Assembly: GCA_022818135.1 (NCBI GenBank)
Contig: JAFMSR010000005.1
Location: forward strand, 34,048,872 to 34,112,871
Origin: Saxidomus purpurata
Lineage: Eukaryota > Mollusca > Bivalvia > Venerida > Veneridae
DNA: 64,000 nucleotides
Direction of reading: 5' to 3'
A model generated the notes under the pieces. The model was not told the origin of the DNA, did no database searches, and saw nothing but the letters and a program-made list of their open reading frames with translations. Made by a program: the position numbers and the translations under genes. Of the stretch, positions 27,601 through 36,800 are shown in pieces. How positions within the stretch are numbered: position 1 is the stretch's first letter; every line of letters starts with the position of its first letter.

Positions 27601-29282
27601 GGATTAGTCAAGATCGCTTTAGCAGCTTGCTGCACCATGACATTTTTCCCCCTCCTTATACTGCCAATAACACAAAGAAACCTTTTCAAATTCTCGGAAA
27701 AGCTATTTTCTGCAGTTTTATCAAATTTATGTAAGATGTTCCTTATATATGTTTTTGAATTCAAAACTTTTAAAGGATCATTTCCAATTTTGAAGCCTTC
27801 AAATTGGCAAAAGCTACCCTGCCCTGCAATCATTACTCTCTGTCCCCTTCTTAATGCACCCTGTCTATATTCATCAGTCTAGAACAATTCTTACAGTTAT
27901 ACAAGTCAGCCACCCTAACCACTAAATTTTTTATAGGATGCAATCACTGAAGCAAAACAAAGCTACACTGTATGATGAACTTTACACCCTGGAAGATCCA
28001 CTAAACTTACTTGTTGTTGTAACTGCTGGATTATCTTCTACATTATCTTCAGTGTTTAGATCATCATCACCTGGATTACCATCAAGAATATCATCTAGCA
28101 CATTTTCAACACCTTCTCCTGAAAAATACAAATTTCAATCTATCAACCCTCAATGCTAACAAGAGGGACATAAATTTATGAAAAATAAACTAACAGTTAT
28201 ATAAATATTTGCGTAAAACAGCGTTTTGTTAGCAAACACATTAACTCCTATAGTGGCGTCACAGAAATGACCTCTTAAAAGTGGAATTGTACAAAATGCA
28301 TAAAGTTACACTAAAAATCGCTGAATACATCATTCTGAATTTCGTAGTAAATTGTGAAAATGTGACATTTTTTCTTAATACATGCAATGTTTTTTATCTT
28401 CCAGTGTTTTTTTTGGGGCCTTTTTGGGGCCGAAATTCGGCCCCATTCCCCTCGAAAATTAATATATATTTTTCCCCATTTTTGAAAAAAATTTCCCCTC
28501 AAAATGTTGAAAAAAATCTTTCAGTTATTTAATCAAAAGTTGGCCAAACTTGTAACAACATCATAAGTTTTCATAAATTAAAGCTTCAGAATAATTTCTT
28601 GCAACTATTTGACACCTTACATGTGAAATAGTCAGCCGAAAATCGCCGATTTTTCGTTTGTCACCTATTTTCGCGACCCCGATTTTTGTTATTTTTTCAA
28701 CGAAAACAGTGTTCCAAAGATGAAAAAAGATACTAATACAATGTTTTCAATTGAAAATAGAAGTATAACTTATTATTCACGTGTGTTATGTTCCTGACAC
28801 CAGTATTTTATGTTAATTTCTTAATCATATGTCCTCTCTTTATATTTGGCAAAAGAATAATGTCATTTACATACTTGATAGTTTTGGTTCTTTATAATAT
28901 AACATTTTTAAACAGTTTATTTTATACATTTTCTAAAATATTCCCCTTTTCTGGCAAAATGACGAAATAATTCCCCTCCTGACGGGCCCCGCCACCTTTC
29001 CCCTCAGACTGAAAAAAAACACTGTCTTCACATTTTTGGAGAGTGCAAAATGTTCTGTTCTTTACTTCCTTGGAAGCTATAAACGTGAACTTTTGATGAA
29101 ATATACCAGAAATCATACATACACAGCATTACTAGGTTTACACACAAATGTAGAACAACAAACCATTCTCTATAATTTTTGGAGCGGAAAAGTTAGTACA
29201 AGATAAATAGAATTCTAACATCACTTACGAGTTTGTCTATTATGCACAATTTCTTGCAGTGTAAACAATTCATTCAGACTTT
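575..29282 (-). CDS. YTHDC1: YTHDC1-like nuclear m6A reader (gene span, partial, at least 13 exons)
   Basis: Recognised by splicing minus-strand exons together. All thirteen coding exons join in frame across GT-AG introns and give about 545 residues. Order: acidic N-terminus (NVLDDIL, as in vertebrate YTHDC1); Lys/Ala-rich basic region; acidic Ser/Glu-rich region with [10 protein letters not shown] and a [11 protein letters not shown] segment; complete YTH domain; Arg/Gly-rich tail ending in [10 protein letters not shown]. The YTH domain has SNNHEN, the cage tryptophans in KCVWSTPP and IRWVLPPG, and VKIGRDGQ. Family knowledge: YTHDC1 binds N6-methyladenosine in nuclear RNA and affects splicing and export. 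The initiator Met exon was not found, and the C-terminal exon(s) after 575 lie beyond the left edge. Intron sizes range from 0.4 to 14.9 kb, most of the bulk being repeats. Identity is very likely; the 5' end is unresolved. Confidence 0.95.
1664..3254 (+). repeat. GGCC-family repeat, near full-length inner copy with tandem core
   Basis: Starts ACAAGAGGGCCATGATGGCC and ends AGCTCAGGTGAGCTAATAAA. CTCACCTG near the start and CAGGTGAG at the end form a short inverted pair. The core holds about nine diverged units of roughly 130-140 bases, each with TAGAGGTCCACTAG and AATATCTAAGCTCTAGGCC. It interrupts the outer copy, so it inserted later. Confidence 0.75.
3780..4520 (+). repeat. TGACCTTTGACC-rich tandem segment
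   Basis: About five diverged units of roughly 140-150 bases, each with a TGACCTTGACC/TGACCTTTGACC run, AGGGATCATC and GAAAACTGTGACCTGT. This is the core of the surrounding dispersed repeat. Three sites (4186-4198, 4342-4354, 4483-4495) are exactly TGACCTTTGACCC. Confidence 0.7.
5033..6932. repeat. TACTGTATGG minisatellite, 1.9 kb
   Basis: Continuous tandem array built from 9-11-base words such as TACTGTATGG, TACTGTAG, AACTGTATAT and GTCACTGTAG, arranged in higher-order blocks. The left half is dominated by GGTACTGTAG-type words and the right half (after ~5.9 kb) by TGTCACTGTAG. Reading frames through it are only repeat translations (VLYGTV-like), not genes. Confidence 0.9.
7956..8986. mobile_element. 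Non-autonomous inverted-repeat element (MITE-like, 1.03 kb)
   Basis: Terminal inverted repeats start CAAGGTCTTTCAAATAGTAT at the left and are matched in reverse at the right end. They are flanked by GCTTCAC on both sides (7949-7955 and 8987-8993), a plausible 7-8-base target duplication. The interior is AT-rich with no convincing ORF. The superfamily is uncertain; the duplication length would fit hAT-like elements. Confidence 0.75.
9369..9556 (+). repeat. 94-bp direct tandem duplication
   Basis: Two almost identical 94-base units begin GCTCATTATCCGTGTTACAA at 9369 and 9463. Related single copies occur near 11,080 and 14,010. The near identity suggests a recent duplication inside an older repeat. 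Confidence 0.9.
11927..12757 (+). repeat. Dispersed repeat with four ~170-base core units
   Basis: It starts ACAAGAGCTGTCCCTCATAA and ends with the GCCACCCTTCGGGGGCATAA palindrome. Four tandem units (starting about 12.06, 12.24, 12.41 and 12.58 kb) each contain TGACCTTGACCTTTGA-type words, GGACGTGGGTCTTGCA and CAGTCCGGACACGAATG. No coding evidence. Confidence 0.7.
12759..15165 (+). repeat. GGCC-family dispersed repeat, interrupted copy
   Basis: Starts ACAAGAGGGCCATCATGACC and ends CCAGGTGAGCTAATAAATGG. It is split by the inverted-repeat element at 13,219-14,323. Phrases match the 0.8-5 kb and 25.5 kb copies (ATTTGACCTGGTGACCTAG, TCTGACAAATT). No ORF is supported. Confidence 0.7.
13219..14323. 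mobile_element. hAT-like non-autonomous element with AGGGTTCCC termini (1.1 kb)
   Basis: Left end AGGGTTCCCTCTG and right end CAGCGGGAACCCT are inverted. The flanks AAGAGTGC (13,211-13,218) and GAGAGTGC (14,324-14,331) agree at 7 of 8 bases, consistent with the 8-base duplication of hAT transposons. Subterminal regions repeat TTGGCGCC/GGCGCCAA words on both sides. No transposase ORF is present. It is inserted in a GGCC-family copy. Confidence 0.78.
15546..15622 (-). CDS. YTHDC1: YTHDC1 exon: Arg/Pro tail segment
   Basis: Acceptor ACTTTCAG, donor GATAGAG|GTAAAT. After completing an Arg codon from the previous exon it reads [20 protein letters not shown], then FGRDR. This is comparable to the RRRPEDYD region of vertebrate YTHDC1. 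Confidence 0.9.
15623..18582 (-). other. YTHDC1 intron, mostly unique AT-rich sequence
   Basis: No coding exon, RNA gene or clear transposon end was recognised in this 3-kb intron. The sequence is AT-rich with simple oligo-A/T stretches. Confidence 0.5.
18583..18755 (-). CDS. YTHDC1: YTHDC1 exon: end of YTH domain and Arg-rich tail
   Basis: Acceptor TTAACAG, donor TTTAG|GTTAGA, with the split Arg completed at 15,622. It encodes [18 protein letters not shown], the last helix of the YTH domain, then an Arg/Ser/Gly-rich stretch with [12 protein letters not shown]. The tail resembles the RG/RS-rich C-terminus of YTHDC1. Confidence 0.95.
19207..19291 (-). CDS. YTHDC1: YTHDC1 exon: YTH domain, RELDF to GRDGQ
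   Basis: Acceptor TTTATAG, donor CAG|GTATGT. It encodes [20 protein letters not shown] and then VKIGRDGQ. This closely follows the vertebrate YTHDC1 pattern ([20 protein letters not shown]). Confidence 0.97.
19899..20016 (-). CDS. YTHDC1: YTHDC1 exon: second cage tryptophan
   Basis: Acceptor CAAAACCAG, donor GCAG|GTAAGT. It encodes [20 protein letters not shown] and then [18 protein letters not shown]. The Trp of RWVLPPG is the second aromatic-cage residue, and VFKLDWI is a family hallmark. Confidence 0.97.
20402..20456 (-). CDS. YTHDC1: YTHDC1 exon: YTH domain core strand
   Basis: A 55-base exon with acceptor TTCTTTCAG and donor CAAG|GTATGT. It reads [18 protein letters not shown], a conserved YTH strand (VILxFSVxESGKFQG in the family). 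The split Gly is completed by the next exon. Confidence 0.96.
20890..21038 (-). CDS. YTHDC1: YTHDC1 exon: start of YTH domain
   Basis: Acceptor TTCTTTCAG, donor AGG|GTAATC. It encodes [20 protein letters not shown], then [24 protein letters not shown] and the Trp of VWST match the m6A-binding pocket of YTHDC1 proteins, and the Trp corresponds to the first aromatic-cage residue. Confidence 0.97.
21250..22470 (+). repeat. Intronic tandem array with TGACCTTGACC units
   Basis: It begins ACAAGAAGACGCGGCAATGC. The first part has units of about 81-86 bases (shared word CTATTTTTAGTAACAGTG at 21,532, 21,613 and 21,699). The second part has units of about 133-145 bases (same word at 21,832, 21,977, 22,116, 22,261) that add CAAGCTACCTACA and CAATTGGTCACTCCTAACT. 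It lies in the YTHDC1 intron between the 22.6 kb and 21.0 kb exons. Confidence 0.85.
22580..22771 (-). CDS. YTHDC1: YTHDC1 exon: RAISPIEWD segment and acidic run
   Basis: Phase 1-phase 1 exon with acceptor TTCATCGTAG and donor AAAAAG|GTAGTA. It has a basic KSRKRKSS stretch, then [12 protein letters not shown] (vertebrate counterpart RGISPIVFDRS), then Glu/Asp/Ser repeats. It lies immediately before the YTH domain exons. Confidence 0.92.
22772..23540 (-). other. YTHDC1 intron, no feature recognised
   Basis: AT-rich intron between two supported YTHDC1 exons. No repeat family or coding frame was recognised. Confidence 0.5.
23541..23705 (-). CDS. YTHDC1: YTHDC1 exon: acidic Ser-rich segment
   Basis: Phase 1-phase 1 exon with acceptor TTCACTGCAG and donor ATGG|GTGAAT. 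It contains [15 protein letters not shown], which lines up with the DYDTRSEAS segment ahead of the YTH domain in vertebrate YTHDC1. Confidence 0.88.
24140..24241 (-). CDS. YTHDC1: YTHDC1 exon: linker segment
   Basis: Phase 1-phase 1 exon with acceptor ATTTATAG and donor CTAG|GTACTT. It encodes [20 protein letters not shown] followed by [13 protein letters not shown]. No known motif. It is assigned to the gene because its phase and splice sites fit both neighbours. Confidence 0.8.
24242..25470 (-). other. YTHDC1 intron, no feature recognised
   Basis: AT-rich sequence. A two-copy CCCTAA motif near 24,611 and an exon-like stretch near 25.26-25.32 kb were examined and not accepted. Confidence 0.45.
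25471..26550 (+). repeat. GGCC-family dispersed repeat in YTHDC1 intron
   Basis: Starts AACAAGAGGGCCATGATGGC and ends AGCTCAGGTGAGCTAAAAAG, so both ends are recognisable. The body has three diverged units with GACCTAGTTTTTGACCCC and TCTAGAGTGTTAACAAG. It also carries the GATCATGATC minisatellite (25,718-25,976) and the palindrome-rich GGACGGACGACGGACGACGT near the 3' end. Confidence 0.8.
25718..25976 (+). repeat. ~40-base tandem repeat with GATCATGATC palindrome
   Basis: Seven units of roughly 35-44 bases share GCTGTCTGATCATGATCTGC followed by ACT and a variable T-rich linker. The central GATCATGATC is a perfect palindrome. A lone AGATCATGATCTGCATGATC occurs at about 37,789. Confidence 0.88.
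26770..26883 (-). CDS. YTHDC1: YTHDC1 exon: Glu-rich segment
   Basis: Phase 1-phase 1 exon with acceptor TTTTTGTAG and donor CCAG|GTATTT. It reads [20 protein letters not shown], then an [13 protein letters not shown] acidic run, ending NNTDP. It resembles the long Glu-rich tract of vertebrate YTHDC1 but is shorter. Confidence 0.85.
27275..27493 (-). CDS. YTHDC1: YTHDC1 exon: Lys/Ala-rich basic region
   Basis: Phase 1-phase 1 exon of 72 whole codons, with acceptor CTTCTCACAG and donor AAAAG|GTAGAA. It starts [20 protein letters not shown] and ends [13 protein letters not shown]. The basic composition fits nuclear localisation and nucleic-acid contact. It is low-complexity, so conservation cannot be judged from sequence alone. 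Confidence 0.85.
28011..28118 (-). CDS. YTHDC1: YTHDC1 exon: N-terminal acidic segment
   Basis: Acceptor TTTTTCAG and donor AA|GTAAGT bound a phase 1-phase 1 exon. It reads [15 protein letters not shown] and then an Asp/Glu-rich run. The NVLDDIL motif matches the extreme N-terminus of vertebrate YTHDC1, so the initiator exon should lie just upstream. Confidence 0.85.
28402..29024. mobile_element. Small CAGTG-ended inverted-repeat element (623 bp)
   Basis: Left end CAGTGTTTTTTTTGGGGCC and right end GAAAAAAAACACTG are inverted and flanked by TCTTC on both sides. The interior carries a GTTTGTCACCTATTTTCGCG module related to modules near 7.49, 10.6 and 13.6 kb. CAGTG termini resemble hAT elements, though the visible flank duplication is only five bases. 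It lies in the YTHDC1 5' intron or flank. Confidence 0.65.
29229..29282 (-). CDS. YTHDC1: Possible upstream exon of YTHDC1 (tentative)
   Basis: A stretch readable as [17 protein letters not shown] ends in a good donor (C|GTAAGT). Its leftover C completes a codon with the first two bases of the 28 kb exon, giving an Arg. The acceptor (ACAAAAG) is weak and no in-frame Met precedes it before a TAA, so it cannot itself be the start exon. It may be a chance frame or an untranslated exon. Confidence 0.25.
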
Positions 29283-30419
29283 CTTTTGTAAAATTCCATG
29301 CATTTTGTTAATTTTTTGGTCTCCAATTGTGAAAAAAATTAAATATTTCCAATTGTGAAGTAGCTGAATATCGGCCTCTGCTAAAGAAGGCAAAAATGCC
29401 CTGGCTAGTAATAGAGATGCACAACTAACGTGGATAAAAATTACAAAGTAAAAAATTACATAGCGTGAATAAAATTTAAAAAGTATAAATATAATAAAAG
29501 AGTTGTCAATTTCTTTGAAACAGTGGAGTTGTTCACGCGAACCACCACGTCTGGTCACCGTGAATCACCGAGACCGCCTTTCCGCTCATCATAGACACTT
29601 GATAGTCATGGCTAGTGACCATTTAGGTGTCAAAAACAATTTCAGAATGATGATGTCTCCATGTCTGGTCTCCTGGATTTTATTTTTGTCTGTGCACTGT
29701 ATGCTTAGAAAGTGACACTTTGCATTTATTCATCTTTTGTAATATATCTGAACATTCTTTTCATCATCGTAAAAAAACAGCTGTGTTGTTCTGATGCGCA
29801 TGGTAAATACTAGATATGGCCACAAATGTGCACTTACAAACATTGCATGATTACTTATGGACATCGATATGCACAGGCGCACATTTTGGGCCATTATCAA
29901 GAAAATAATTGTGCATCGGTATGATCAGATCTCAAAATCCTTGTTTATTAGACGAACGGCGCTGGAATTATTTCATAAATAATCTGCATGTAATATGTGG
30001 CCGTTATATGGATATGTAGTACCCGATTCAGACAGTAAACTATTCACTTGGACTCGAGCACATTAAAATTAGGCATGAAGTGCAATTTCATTTTGACGCG
30101 GTACGCTGCAATTTTTCGCCAAGCCAAAAACTAAGTATTTTTACCCTTTTGATCTCCAGATTCCGAGCTCATATCAAAAACTTAACAGGGAATTGCTTGA
30201 CAAAAATGGGTACTGGAAAAAGATTCTATATAATGCTGTTTTTCCTTTTTATAGTTAGACAATTTGCTTTGTTTTCTACAACATGGCTACCGCATAAATT
30301 TTTGTAATCTCGGAATATCTCGTGAACGTCCCGTGACGCTATTTACACGGCAGCCGTGCTTATATATAGATGTAAAAGTTAGTGTTTATTAACTAAAATT
30401 TTGGAGACGATCTTACACT
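29283..30419 (-). other. Region expected to hold YTHDC1 5' end; no confident exon
   Basis: YTHDC1 transcription should begin here or further right. No ATG followed by an in-phase good donor was convincing on the minus strand. A candidate ATG near 29,597 reads MMSGKAVSVIH before a weak CACG|GTGACC donor. No repeat family was recognised. Confidence 0.3.
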
Positions 30420-32951
30420 GTTATGTCCAAATCTGAGCAGTTTAGAAAAATGTATTATGAGCAATTCCTGGAAAACCTCACAAATCACAACCTAGATCAA
30501 GTAGTAAAAGAACCCACAAGAGAAAACAATGTTCTTGACTTATTCTTGACAAACCAGCCCTCGCAAGTTCATTCCACCAAAATATTACCTAGTCTTGGAT
30601 CGTCAGATCATAATATTGTCTTTCATGAAATGAACATCAAAATTGGTAGACCTCTGCAAGTAAAACGTGAAATCAAACAATTTAAAAAAGCCAACTGAAA
30701 TTCATTCAAGTCTGATCTCTATGAATACTTTGAAGAGGTTTTTGATAAACTCCCATCTAATGACCCAAACATACTATGGGAAAAAATTAAAAATAAAATG
30801 AATGAGCTATCTAAAAAAACACATACCAACTAAAATGACTAAACCCAGAAGTGATCTTCCCTGGGTAACAAAAAAGATCACTAAAATAATACATAAAAGA
30901 GATAAATTACACACTAAATGTAAAAAGGCTAAAGGAAAAGAACACTATAGTAAAATGAGACAAAGACTTACTATTCTTAAAGCCACCATACAAAAAGAAA
31001 TACGCAAATCATACTGGGAGTATTTAGAATCAGTAATCTTTTCTAATGACTCAGAGACTGGTAAAAACAAAAAGTTCTATTCTTTTGTAAAACATAAAAA
31101 AAACAGACAATCATGGTGTTGCACCCTTAAAATCTGAAGGTAAAACTTATACCAAACCATCTGATAAAGCAACAATCTTAAACAAACAATTTGAATCCCT
31201 CTTCTCAAAACCTAAACCAGTCAGTCTTAAACAACTTTGTGAATTAAATCTCTTCAAAAATAACAAAATTCAGCAAGAAAATCAAATGAATGACATAGAC
31301 ATAACTGTAGAAGGTGTTTTGAAAATGCTCAGGGATCTAAATCCTAACAAGGCATCTGGACTGGATCAGCTGTCGCCAAGACTACTTAAAGAACTTTCTT
31401 CCGAAACAGCTCCTTTTCTTACTAAAGTCTTTCAGAACTCACTGCGAACTGGTATAGTTCCAGATGACTGGAAAACTGCTATTGTTGCACCTGTATACAA
31501 AAAGGGCCCCAAACATAAAGCCAGCAACTATCGACCGATCTCTTTGACTTGTATAGCCTCCAAACTAATGGAGCATATCATGGTCTCAAACATCATGCGA
31601 CATCTTGATAGCAACAATCTTCTCACACCTTTTCAACATGGCTTTCGATCCAAACACAGCTGTGAGACTCAACTATTATCCTTTACACAAGAAATTTTTG
31701 ACAATCTCCAATCTGGAAAACAAACAGATCTCATTGTAATGGATTTCTCAAAAGCTTTTGACAAGGTCGATCATCAACTTCTTCTCTATAAACTCATGAA
31801 ACTTAGTATCAACAAAACATCTCTATCCTGGATTCAAAGTTTCCTTAGTAATCGTTCTCAATCAGTAGTAGTTGAAGGCTCACATTCTGATTCTTTACCA
31901 GTTCTGTCAGGGGTACCCCAGGGTTCTGTCTTGGGCCCGTGTCTATTCCTTTGTTACATCAATGACCTGCCCGACTCTGTTAAAAGTAGGATACGCTTAT
32001 TTGCTGATGACACAATCATATATCTCACCATCGACTCATCAGTAGACTCTAACAAACTTCAAGATGATTTAACAAAATTAGAAGAATGGGAGTGTAAATG
32101 GTCTATGGAATTCAATCCTGATAAATGCGAAATCATAAGAATCTCAAAAAAAGAAAAAACATCACCTTTCCATATAAATTACACAATCAAGAACTAAAAA
32201 CTACAGAAAATGCTAAATACCTTGGGATTACCATCAGTGATGACTTTAGTTGGAAAAAAACATATTGAATCTACTTCTTCAAAAGCTAGTAACACTCTTA
32301 GATTCATAAAAAGAAATGTACAATGTAACAACCGTAATATCAAAGAAACTGCCTACAAAACATACGTCCGTCCACAGTTAGAATACTGTTATACCATATG
32401 GCACCCATGGCAGAAAAACTTATCATATGAGATAGAAAAGGTACAAAGGGCTGCAGCCAGATATGTTTTGAATGATTACTCTTACCAAAGCAGCGTAACA
32501 TCAATGCTTGAAACTCTTAAATGGCAGACTTTAGAACAGAGAAGAATACACGCATCCTTAATAATGTTATATAAAATATCACACAACCTCGTCATTGTAG
32601 ATCATAACCACCTGACTGTCTCTAGAAATCTTAACTATAACATACCATTTTCAAGAACTCAGTATCATATGAACTCCTTTTTCCCTCGCACGATCAGATA
32701 CTGGAACGCCTTGCCTTATAACATCAAGGACAGTGTGAATCTTCAGTGCTTCACATCTGGCCTAGACTCATATATGGACTAATGTCATCGTCCTGCTTTT
32801 ATTTTTAACCAAGTTGTATATAGTACTATTTTTACTCTCTTAACACATGCATATCATGTAATTTAGCATTTTCTTTTAACAACTGCCCCGACCTCCCAGT
32901 TATGATCAGAAATTGATTGTTGGGAGTATCCCCGTAGATGTAGATGTAGAT
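30420..32951 (+). mobile_element. 5'-truncated, broken non-LTR retrotransposon (CR1/Jockey-like)
   Basis: Reads in order: the C-terminal end of an endonuclease (VLDLFLTN, SDHNIV), a linker, and a reverse transcriptase with NYRPISLT, DFSKAFDKVDH, GVPQGSVLGP and FADDT, then a C-terminal region ending SGLDSYMD at 32,782. An in-frame TGA (about 30,696) and frameshifts in A-runs near 30,815 and 31,098 and near 32,175 break the frame, so it is not functional. The 3' end is a short TAGATG tandem, typical of CR1/L2-type tails. The missing 5' part indicates truncation at insertion. Confidence 0.92.
31286..32197 (+). pseudogene. Reverse transcriptase domain of broken non-LTR element
   Basis: The longest open part of the element, about 300 codons. 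The catalytic Asp of DFSKAFD and the Asp pair of FADDT are intact, and KTAIVAPVYKKG and FQHGFRSKHSCETQL are family hallmarks. It ends by frameshift just after SKKEKTSPFHI. The downstream C-terminal part continues in another frame to 32,782. Confidence 0.93.
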
Positions 32952-34488
32952 GTATTAACATTGCCAGAGAGTATGCGTCACTATGGAGATACAAGTTTAA
33001 CGAATCAAAATGCAAACTGCAGGTATTTGGAGCCTCTCCATCAACACAGCTATCAATTCAATTTGGTCAGTCCGAAATACAATCCTGTACGAGTGTTAAA
33101 CATGTAGGAATTGAATTGAGCGACACATTACGTGTTTCTAATGCTATCACAGAGAGATGTCGAAAAGCAAAAACATCTCTTTTTTCAGTACTTTCCATTG
33201 AACAAAATCCGGGCGAGATTAATACTTTAGTATTAAACATTGTTGAAAAAGTTACCATTCCAATTTCTTTATACGGAAGTGAGCTATGGCATAACATGTC
33301 TGCACGTGATGTACAATCACTAGAGCGCTTCCATCGACTGGCTGCGAAAAAAAAAATTACAGAAACTTCCAGTTAGAACTCGCACAGTTATGGCGCTATC
33401 ACTTTTGGGCTGGCGCTCTTTTCAAATCATGATTGACAAAAGAAAAGTTGGCTTCTTAAAGAAATTATGTACAATGCCCACACAAAACCTTTCAAGAAAG
33501 CTGTTTGATTTTAGGTTACGTCTTTACATGTTGAGAGGAGTTAAATCTCAAAGCGGTTTCATTCCAGACATTTGCAGAATTCTAAACAAATACAGTTTCT
33601 TTCATTTCCTAGGTAATTACATAATATCATCAGTATTTCCAAATAAATTTATATGGAGGGCCATAGTGCGAACTCACACAAATTTACAGTATGATACAAA
33701 CTGGTCACAAAGGATAGAGTGTGATAGCGATTTTGAGCGATTTAAGACAATTCACTTGCGCGCGACCCCCTCTAAGCTGTAAACTTTGTAAAGAAACAAA
33801 TACAGATATCATAAAACACTTAGTAGCAGAATGTAAATGTTTTTATCAACGCAGAAATATTCTTATCGTGTATCGAGAACAGATATGGATATTTAATGGC
33901 TTTACTTTTTCAGCGCAGTAGTAGTGAACATTTTGTTCGGTGCTTACTAGATCCCGATACGTTATTATCTCAACGTAACGATGTTGAAGAATCTAGGCGC
34001 TATATAGAGCTTACTTGCCAATATATCTATGACATCAAACAAGCGTATGAAAAACTACCTTAATTCAGTCATACAGTTACTCGGTTGTTTCTCACCTTAT
34101 TCATTCCCTTATGTTGAGAGGAAATAAATTGTTATAACTTTATTCTGTAGCAATAGACTACAAGTAAGATGTTTTGTATTATATTCTGTGTATAATTATG
34201 GACGTTCTTTTGTTGAAAGTTTGAAACATATAAATTAGCAATTTGCTCATTCTGTACTTTATATTGTGTACAGTTGTGTAATTATCCATGCATGTATATT
34301 ATGTTCTTTCATTTTATGATGTTCGTTCGTTCTACTTGTTTATCTAATTACATATTCTATTTATATTTATGTCAATCACTGTTTTGTTTGTAACTGTGCT
34401 TATTGGTTCCACCAACCTCTAAAGAGGCTATAATCGGTACGACCCGGCCAATCACTGAAAATTTGATTTGATTTGAAGCAAATTTTAT
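32952..34488 (+). mobile_element. 3' fragment of a second non-LTR retrotransposon
   Basis: Begins directly after the TAGATG tail of the first element, in the middle of an RT C-terminal region (REYASLWRYKFNESKC, TSVKHVGIELSD, PISLYGSELWHN). It ends with a Cys/His cluster CKLCKETNTDIIKHLVAEC. Frameshifts are seen near 33,347 (A10 run) and 33,757. The 3' untranslated part contains CTCTAAAGAGGCTATAATCG and ends in ATTTG repeats near 34,460-34,475. It belongs to a different family from the first element. Confidence 0.82.
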
Positions 34489-34590
34489 AAAAACAAAAAT
34501 AATATCAAACAGGGAATGCCACGTACCAAAAACGCAGCCTCCCCAAAACGAGCCCCACAGCACCCAGAAGTGCACAGAAGTGCCCACCAC

Positions 34591-34638
34591 CAACACACAC
34601 ACACACGCACACGCACACGCACACGCACACGCACACGC

Positions 34639-34672
<34 letters not shown>
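34591..34672. repeat. (CA)n/(CACG)n microsatellite
   Basis: About 80 bases of CACACA with interspersed CACGCA in the first tandem unit. Frames through it are Thr-His or Val-Cys repeats, not genes. Confidence 0.97.
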
Positions 34673-34674
<2 letters not shown>

Positions 34675-35382
34675 CCAACACACACTAGCATACAAAGCAA
34701 ACACACGAGGACAAAACGAACAATTAAAGGAACACAGTGGGGCACCGCCTTGGAACGGTCAGTGGCAAAAACACCACTGGGGAGCTTAAACCGGTTTATG
34801 GTGCGCACCCAACCTCACTCTTACCCCCACCATGTTCCAAAGTCACAGGACAGTGTAAATAAAAGTAATCCCTGCTAGGTGAATCTCTAACACACGCAAT
34901 GGAAACAAAAGGCATGGTATGTAAAACACAAAAAAGCTCGTGTATAAATATATAAAAAGCAAACCTTGAGAACCAAAACACGTATGTACTCAATGCCTTT
35001 GCAGAAGGGAGAGCACCAAGAGAAACACCCTTAAGGGCCCGACGAAACAGGCCAGAGGACAGAAATCAAAACAGTTTCGTCCCAGTGGGATTTAAAAACT
35101 GCCCATCACAGAGTCCTCCCCCTCTTCCGTCAGACACAATCAAAGAGGGAAGCATAGCGTCCAACTGTAAACGGGTTGAACACCAAACATGCGGTGTGTC
35201 TCAAAACAGTTGGGTCGTAACCTCTTTTAATAAAACGTTTTATAATTTTAGCAAATACAGTTGGAAAATTGCCATGACCCAAAATCTTACGAAGTTTGTA
35301 AAAACAAAAATAATATCAAACAGGGAATGCCACGTACCAAAAACGCAGCCTCCCCAAAACGAGCCCCACAGCACCCAGAAGT

Positions 35383-35384
<2 letters not shown>

Positions 35385-35478
<94 letters not shown>
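35385..35478. repeat. (CA)n microsatellite
   Basis: About 93 bases of uninterrupted CA in the second ~0.8-kb unit, at the same position as in the other units. Confidence 0.97.
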
Positions 35479-36187
35479 CCAACACACACTAGCATACAAA
35501 GCAAACACACGAGGACAAAACGAACAATTAAAGGAACACAGTGGGGCACCGCCTTGGAACGGTCAGTGGCAAAAACACCACTGGGGAGCTTAAACCGGTT
35601 TATGGTGCGCACCCAACCTCACTCTTACCCCCCACAATGTTCCAAAGTCACAGGACAGTGTAAATAAAAGTAATCCCTGCTAGGTGAATCTCTAACACAC
35701 GCAATGGAAACAAAAGGCATGGTATGTAAAACACAAAAAAGCTCGTGTATAAATATATAAAAAGCAAACCTTGAGAACCAAAACACGTATGTACTCAATG
35801 CCTTTGCAGAAGGGAGAGCACCAAGAGAAACACCCTTAAGGGCCCGACGAAACAGGCCAGAGGACAGAAATCAAAACAGTTTCGTCCCAGTGGGATTGAA
35901 AAACTGCCCATCACAGAGTCCTCCCCCTCTTCCGTCAGACGCAATCAAAGAGGGAAGCATAGCGTCCAACCGTAAACGGGTTGAACACCAAACATGCGGT
36001 GTGTCTCAAAACAGTTGGGTCGTAACCTCTTTTAATAAAACGTTTTATAATTTTAGCAAATACAGTTGGAAAATTGCCATGACCCAAAATCTTACGAAGT
36101 TTGTAAAAACAAAAATAATATCAAACAGGGAATGCCACGTACCAAAAACGCAGCCTCCCCAAAACGAGCCCCACAGCACCCAGAAGT

Positions 36188-36511
<324 letters not shown>

Positions 36512-36800
36512 ACATCCCCATAAAAATCGGGTTTTGAAATACCTTCTCGCAGAAGAGTCTTTAGATTACTATTGAATTTCAAAACCAAATCAGAATAACG
36601 ATAGTAAAATTTAGCAAAATATTTACGCAAGTTGTAATAACGGTAGCCCTGTTAAAGAAGTTTATTTGTAATATATTGATTACGTTCATTGAAATCCTCA
36701 ACATGACTACACGCTCTGGCAAACCGAATTAACTGAGAAATGTATACCCCATAAGATGTAGCATGAGGTACATCCCCATCCAAATGGGGGAAATTTAAGG

